A DNA stretch of 41,245 bases from a virus: positions 1 through 41,245 of the IMG/VR virus record IMGVR_UViG_3300049791_000024. One strand, given 5' to 3'. The stretch's first letter is position 1. Every line of letters begins with the position of its first letter. The position numbers and the translations under genes are program-made. The notes below the pieces were generated by a model. That model saw only the letters and a program-made list of their open reading frames with translations. It was not told the origin of the DNA and ran no database searches. Positions 37,887-41,245 of the stretch are shown piece after piece.

Positions 37887-39559
37887 AAGCCCTCCACAGA
37901 TTGGATTCTTTCACCGATCCACCGGACAACCGGGACTGCAAAACTATTCCCCAGAGCCTTGTAGCGCGGCCCGTCTGGAGTTGCTAGAGCGGCTTTCCCC
38001 GTTTTGCCCTTTGCGAATGCATATCGCATAGACCACCGCGCCTGTGCTTGCGGCCACAGTTCGGAACGTCGCAGAACCTTTCTGGCCTGTGCGCCTTCAA
38101 GTGGCAGGAGCGACAGATCACTTCCAAGTTGTCTGGCGCATTGTTCAAAGGATTCTCGTCCAAATGGTGAACGTCCAGCCTGCCCTGCTTGCCGCAACGA
38201 GCGCACGAAACCTTCGTGGTTATGCTTCTCGCCCGATAACGCCCCTCGTGCAGAAGCACATCTGGCCGCCATCTCCCACGAAAGCCAGCCGACATGCACG
38301 CCCGCGAGCAGTATTTCCGGCGTGAGAAGTGCAGCAACGATTCCAGTTCGCCACCCTTGTTCTTCAACGGCTGGCGTTCCAGCTTCGCGCCACAACTCAT
38401 GCAGTACTTGTGCGGCGTGGGCTTCATCGGCATCGGCATAGGTCAACTCCAAATAATCATCAGGGAATCCTTGGAGTCTACTACACTCGCGTGGCGTGAG
38501 GCGGCGCACGGCCATGCCAACGTGCGCGAACGCAACGGCTACTTGCCCGCCCCCGTTCGCGTGGCTTCCGTCGTGGCCCATACTGCTCGGCACCAGCGGA
38601 GTCCCCCAGCCCGTACCGTCCTCGGATGCGTCGAATCCGTCAGCTTTCAGCGTGTGCGTGACATCGAAGCAACCCCGGTCGGGATCAGCGTTTCGCTTTC
38701 CGCATCCAGTCGGCCCATTGCGCCTGCGTTGAGGCAATACGCCACGGACGAACAGTTGCCCCCCCCCTAGCGCGTGCTGGTCTTCCAATCCCTGCTTGTC
38801 TCCATACGCTGCGTTGAGCGTGCATGCGACTTCGGCAGGCCATTGCGGAACGTAGGTTTCCTGGTCGAATGCATGGCTGCTGTTCGCTTTCCCCAATAGT
38901 GTCCGCGCGATCAATCCACCATCGCAGTCGAAGTCCGTTCCGAGTCCGCCACCGCCGCGAGTGCGCGCCGCAATGGTGGGGGCAGGTCTTTCCCTCGCTT
39001 CGCGGCGCGGCGCAGGATTCCCCGACAGGCTAGCGCGCTCAAATAGAACCGCTGCGGCACCTCGCCAGTCTCCAAGACATCCGACAACGAACACACGGCG
39101 GCGGCGCTGGGCCAAGCCGAAGAACTGAGCGTCAAGCGCTCGGTAGGCCCACCCATACCCGAGTTCTGCCAGCCCCCCAAGGAAGGCACCAAAGTCCCGT
39201 CCTCCAGCCGACGACAGGACGCCGGGGACGTTCTCCCAAACCACCCATCGGGGCCGGTAGCGGTCAGCCAGCGCAAGATAGACGAGGGCCAGGTTGCCAC
39301 GCGGGTCTGCCATTCCCTTTCGGAGTCCGGCGACGCTGAATGACTGGCAGGGTGTTCCGCCAACAAGGACATCTGGCTCATAGGCAGGCCACTCCTGGAA
39401 TCGGGTCATGTCGCCGTGGTTCGGCGTGTCGGGGTAGTGATGCGCAAGCACCGCGCTCGGGAACTTCTCGATTTCGCTGAACGCGCACGCCTGCCACCCC
39501 AGCGGATGCCATGCGACGGAAGCGGCCTCGATGCCAGAACAGACGGACAGGTAGCGCAT
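37859..39559 (-). CDS. DNA cytosine-5 methyltransferase carrying an internal HNH gene
   Basis: The 566-residue reading frame has motif I (CSGIEAAS), catalytic TPCQ (Cys71), ENV at 109-111, QRRRRVF at 151-157, motif IX (RRLTPRECSRLQGFPDDY) and motif X (YKALGNSFAVPVVRW). It methylates the C5 of cytosine, protecting DNA from restriction. Between motifs IX and X there is an extra block of about 152 codons (residues about 374-525) that is not part of the family. That block is exactly where the HNH gene at 37984-38439 lies in another frame. Without it the enzyme would have about 414 residues, normal for phages. ATG 39559 has GGAGGGGGAG upstream; the upstream start at 39586 is rejected. Confidence 0.9.
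   Translation of the reverse strand: MRYLSVCSGIEAASVAWHPLGWQACAFSEIEKFPSAVLAHHYPDTPNHGDMTRFQEWPAYEPDVLVGGTPCQSFSVAGLRKGMADPRGNLALVYLALADRYRPRWVVWENVPGVLSSAGGRDFGAFLGGLAELGYGWAYRALDAQFFGLAQRRRRVFVVGCLGDWRGAAAVLFERASLSGNPAPRREARERPAPTIAARTRGGGGLGTDFDCDGGLIARTLLGKANSSHAFDQETYVPQWPAEVACTLNAAYGDKQGLEDQHALGGGQLFVRGVLPQRRRNGPTGCGKRNADPDRGCFDVTHTLKADGFDASEDGTGWGTPLVPSSMGHDGSHANGGGQVAVAFAHVGMAVRRLTPRECSRLQGFPDDYLELTYADADEAHAAQVLHELWREAGTPAVEEQGWRTGIVAALLTPEILLAGVHVGWLSWEMAARCASARGALSGEKHNHEGFVRSLRQAGQAGRSPFGRESFEQCARQLGSDLSLLPLEGAQARKVLRRSELWPQAQARWSMRYAFAKGKTGKAALATPDGPRYKALGNSFAVPVVRWIGERIQSVEGLCSTAKDVA
37984..38439 (-). CDS. HNH endonuclease inside the methyltransferase gene
   Basis: A 151-residue HNH protein in a different frame from the methyltransferase. 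It has YCMSCGAKL and KYCSRACMSAG zinc sites, HHLDENPLNNAPDNLEVICR (HNH core) and a C-terminal CGRKHRRGGLCDMHSQR. The ATG (MPMPMKPTPHKY) has GGAG eight bases upstream, in bases that also encode LELT of the methyltransferase. The methyltransferase frame stays open over all 456 bases. It is a homing-type insertion in a conserved gene. Confidence 0.9.
   Translation of the reverse strand: MPMPMKPTPHKYCMSCGAKLERQPLKNKGGELESLLHFSRRKYCSRACMSAGFRGRWRPDVLLHEGRYRARSITTKVSCARCGKQGRLDVHHLDENPLNNAPDNLEVICRSCHLKAHRPERFCDVPNCGRKHRRGGLCDMHSQRAKRGKPL
38911..39381 (-). CDS. Overprinted ORF within the methyltransferase gene
   Basis: A 156-residue frame in another phase. Its C-terminal part (VCSLSDVLETGEVPQRFYLS; ACRGILRRAAKRGKDLPPPL) belongs to a sequence type that I recall as widely annotated beside or within phage Dcm genes. 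The central part reads SPASCRRLEDGTLVPSLGGW, then QNSGMGGPTE. It may be truly dual-coding, or a shadow kept because the methyltransferase is conserved. The frame has a usable ATG but no strong ribosome site. Confidence 0.4.
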   Translation of the reverse strand: MSQMSLLAEHPASHSASPDSEREWQTRVATWPSSILRWLTATGPDGWFGRTSPASCRRLEDGTLVPSLGGWQNSGMGGPTERLTLSSSAWPSAAAVCSLSDVLETGEVPQRFYLSALACRGILRRAAKRGKDLPPPLRRALAAVADSERTSTAMVD

Positions 39560-39609
39560 CACTCCCCCTCCCGCACGTCGGCGCATGGGGTGGCGGGTGT
39601 GCGGGTCAT
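39559..39609 (-). CDS. 16-residue leader micro-ORF before the methyltransferase
   Basis: ATG to TGA: MTRTPATPCADVREGE. It overlaps the stop of the gene before it (ATGA) and shares the A of its TGA with the methyltransferase ATG (TGATG). It may couple translation of the enzyme. Too short to judge. Confidence 0.25.
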   Translation of the reverse strand: MTRTPATPCADVREGE

Positions 39610-39962
39610 GCGATCAAGTCTCCTATTGCCTTGCCTTCACGTCGCGTGCGAGCCGCCGTCTGTGCGTGGTGTTCGCGGTCGTAGTGCAGGTGGCAGCCTT
39701 GGCACATGTGCCGCAGGTTGTCGTCGTCGCAATGTTCCGGAACGTGGTCAAGGTGCGCGGTCGTGAGGATGACCAGTGATCCGGTGCCGACTGCCTCACC
39801 GCGATGCGCGTTGACGCATCGACCATCCGCGCCTATGTGATAAGCAGGCCGTCCGCACTCGCCGTGACACTCGCACCGATTACCGGAGCGCTCGCGGATG
39901 CGCGCAACGATCTCCGTCCAGTTCTTCGGATAGCGCGCGCGATTTTCGGGCCGGATCGGCAT
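39606..39962 (-). CDS. HNH-motif protein
   Basis: A 118-residue protein with RSGNRCECHGECG, then LTTAHLDHVPEHCDDDNLRH and MCQGCHLHYDREHH. It has an HNH-like metal site and a zinc pair; this type recurs as a phage core gene rather than a mobile one. GGAGGGG precedes ATG 39962. The longer frame to 40088 is rejected. Nuclease activity is likely but untested. Confidence 0.78.
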   Translation of the reverse strand: MPIRPENRARYPKNWTEIVARIRERSGNRCECHGECGRPAYHIGADGRCVNAHRGEAVGTGSLVILTTAHLDHVPEHCDDDNLRHMCQGCHLHYDREHHAQTAARTRREGKAIGDLIA

Positions 39963-40225
39963 CACTTCCCCTCCGCCCCAGCGCGCACAGCATCCGCCTG
40001 CACCGCGTAGTGCATCCCGGCGAACCTGGCCGCGTCCTGCGGGTACTGCGGGGCGACTGCCGGAACTGTGGGATACAGGATCGCGCACAGGTCATCGAAG
40101 GCGTCCGCCTTGCGCTTGTGTATCGCAGCCGGAGCCTTGCCCTTGCACAGCGCCTCGCACTCCTCCATGCGAAACAGGGCGGCGCGCAGGGCTGCTGCGA
40201 TCAATTGGGAGTGTTTCAGCATCAT
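39962..40225 (-). CDS. Hypothetical protein
   Basis: An 87-residue, mainly helical protein (MMLKHSQLIAAALRAALFRM; KRKADAFDDLCAILYPTVPA). It begins three bases after the DUF6745-like stop and its stop overlaps the next ATG. No family. Confidence 0.6.
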   Translation of the reverse strand: MMLKHSQLIAAALRAALFRMEECEALCKGKAPAAIHKRKADAFDDLCAILYPTVPAVAPQYPQDAARFAGMHYAVQADAVRAGAEGK

Positions 40226-40228
40226 TGG

Positions 40229-41245
40229 TCAGGTCTCCAACGCCGGGTGATAGTCTTCAGCCGTCAAGCCAAAAGTCCATGCAACCGCCGCGTGCGCGGT
40301 CTTGATCGTCGCTGGTACTCGCAGCATGTACTCTTTCCACTTGCTGTCGGCAGGCGCATCGACAGCCGCTTTCGCCGCATCGCCGAAGGTCGCAATCGCC
40401 TCCTCGCGCGTCATCACGCCATCGGGTTCGGGCGTCGAGTTCAGCACGCGCACCATGACGATCGGTTCGTCGTTCGGCACGTCCTTGCGGTACAGGATGC
40501 CGACGTGATCGCGGGCGATGACCTTGGCGCCAGAGTCGAGCAAGTAGCGCGCCGAGCCATAGCGCTCGACCATCGCGCGACGAATCTCCGCGTTAGGTTC
40601 CTTCTCGATCAGAGCGACGGTGATCTGCTCGGGGTGCTCGATGATGTAGTCCGGAACACGAACGCCGTGCCAGTGGTAGAGCGACCAGCCGTCGCGCCAG
40701 CGATGCGAGGGGCCATCCGCGCAGTGCGGACGGTTCTGTTCGTCCACGATGAGCGTTTCAGGAAAATCGCACACCATGCAAAACTCGGAGTGCATCCAGC
40801 GAAAACCGCCTTCGATTGCAGCCTGTTCCCACGGCGCATAGGCGGCATGCTGCGGCAACTGAAGACCGAGGATGTCGCGGGTTGCGCTCAGGTAGCAATC
40901 GTATCCGGCCCACATGTTTCCGCCTTGATAGGCGACAGACCAGTTGTTCGCGCAGGCGAACATGAATTTCGCCATTTCCGAGGAACCGCCAATCGCGACA
41001 GCCAGGTCGTAGAACTGAGCCTGCAAAGTGGCCTGCAAAGTGGCCTGCCGAGTGGCCTGCCGAGTGGCCTGATCAGTGGCCTGATCAGTGGCCTGCCGAG
41101 TGGCCTGCCAAGTGGCCTGCAAAGTGGCCTGCCGAGTGGCCTGCCAAGTGGCCTGCCGAGCGGCCTGCAAAGTGGCCTGCCGAGCGGCCTGCCGAGTGGC
41201 CTGCTCAGCGGCCTGCCCAGTGACCTGCAAAGCGGCCTGCCAAGC
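40229..41245 (-). CDS. DUF6745-like repeat protein, C-terminal part (gene continues at the left end of the window)
   Basis: The C-terminal part of the gene whose start is at 628. The first residues shown are the end of the QAT-X repeat array. After it comes the DUF6745 domain: ANNWSVAYQGGNMWAGYDCY, then PWEQAAIEGGFRWMHSEFCM, CDFPETLIVDEQNRPHCADG, LYHWHGVRVPDYIIEHPEQI, ERYGSARYLLDSGAKVIARD. These proteins occur in bacteria and phages; function unknown. The visible gene is about 548 residues or more. It heads the part of the leftward unit that runs to the terminator at 33929. Confidence 0.85.
   Translation of the reverse strand, partial: AWQAALQVTGQAAEQATRQAARQATLQAARQATWQATRQATLQATWQATRQATDQATDQATRQATRQATLQATLQAQFYDLAVAIGGSSEMAKFMFACANNWSVAYQGGNMWAGYDCYLSATRDILGLQLPQHAAYAPWEQAAIEGGFRWMHSEFCMVCDFPETLIVDEQNRPHCADGPSHRWRDGWSLYHWHGVRVPDYIIEHPEQITVALIEKEPNAEIRRAMVERYGSARYLLDSGAKVIARDHVGILYRKDVPNDEPIVMVRVLNSTPEPDGVMTREEAIATFGDAAKAAVDAPADSKWKEYMLRVPATIKTAHAAVAWTFGLTAEDYHPALET
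41018..41245. repeat. 12-bp tandem repeat, right part (19 units)
   Basis: The same unit as at 1-370, in the same coding register. Its last unit ends exactly at 41245. One base change (GTGACC for GTGGCC near 41220) gives Val for Ala. The left and right parts belong to one array. Confidence 0.95.

Noticed and set aside
1-41245. tRNA, rRNA, integrase, CI-type repressor, DNA polymerase, insertion sequence
   Set aside because: I looked for their motifs and saw none; absence is based on reading only, not on a profile search.

Overview
The window is almost an entire genome of a short-tailed, P22-like double-stranded DNA phage, probably a metagenome assembly. It is GC-rich by eye. The codon usage and the Gammaproteobacteria-style gene families suggest a proteobacterial host, but nothing in the sequence names it. 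The two ends of the window fall inside the same tandem 12-bp repeat and inside the same leftward gene, so the real molecule is circular or circularly permuted. The ends do not join exactly: two bases, or 12n+2, are missing.

Two opposed transcription units fill the genome and start from a divergent intergenic region at about 6022-6162. The leftward unit runs from 6021 down to 1, continues at 41245, and ends at 34044 just before a strong leftward terminator (33929-33950). It carries two repeat proteins (a DUF7666-like protein with 27-bp repeats and a DUF6745-like protein with 12-bp repeats), an ERF single-strand annealing protein, a coiled-coil partner and a NinB-like protein. It also carries a cytosine-5 DNA methyltransferase, several HNH endonucleases, a Lar-like zinc ribbon, a cupin-like protein and many small unknown genes. 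Most of these are joined by ATGA stop/start overlaps.

The rightward unit begins with small winged-helix proteins, a DEAD-like helicase and a zinc-ribbon/TOPRIM primase. A Ref-like HNH nuclease, a VRR-NUC-like nuclease and an antiterminator-like protein follow, then a candidate late promoter. The structural genes come next in P22 order: small terminase (tentative), large terminase, portal, scaffold, coat, a small capsid-associated protein, gp4-like adaptor, gp10-like plug, gp14-like protein, and the three ejection proteins (gp7-, gp20- and gp16-like). Five adsorption or tail-spike genes follow, and then a lysis cassette (lysozyme, spanin-like, holin-like, lipoprotein and small membrane proteins). 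I see no integrase, CI-type repressor, DNA polymerase, tRNA, CRISPR array or insertion sequence. The phage therefore looks virulent, or lacks a lysogeny module I can recognise.

The most unusual feature is how HNH genes sit in other genes. One HNH gene lies inside the methyltransferase gene in a different frame, and the methyltransferase frame stays open right through it. A second HNH reading frame runs without a stop into the next gene. A third lies antisense in the structural operon, and a fourth overlaps the methyltransferase 3' end. Other oddities are a gp10-like plug gene split by one in-frame TGA, no tail-needle gene where P22 has gene 26, a second open frame overprinted on the methyltransferase, and an apparent 520-bp insertion at the start of the helicase gene.
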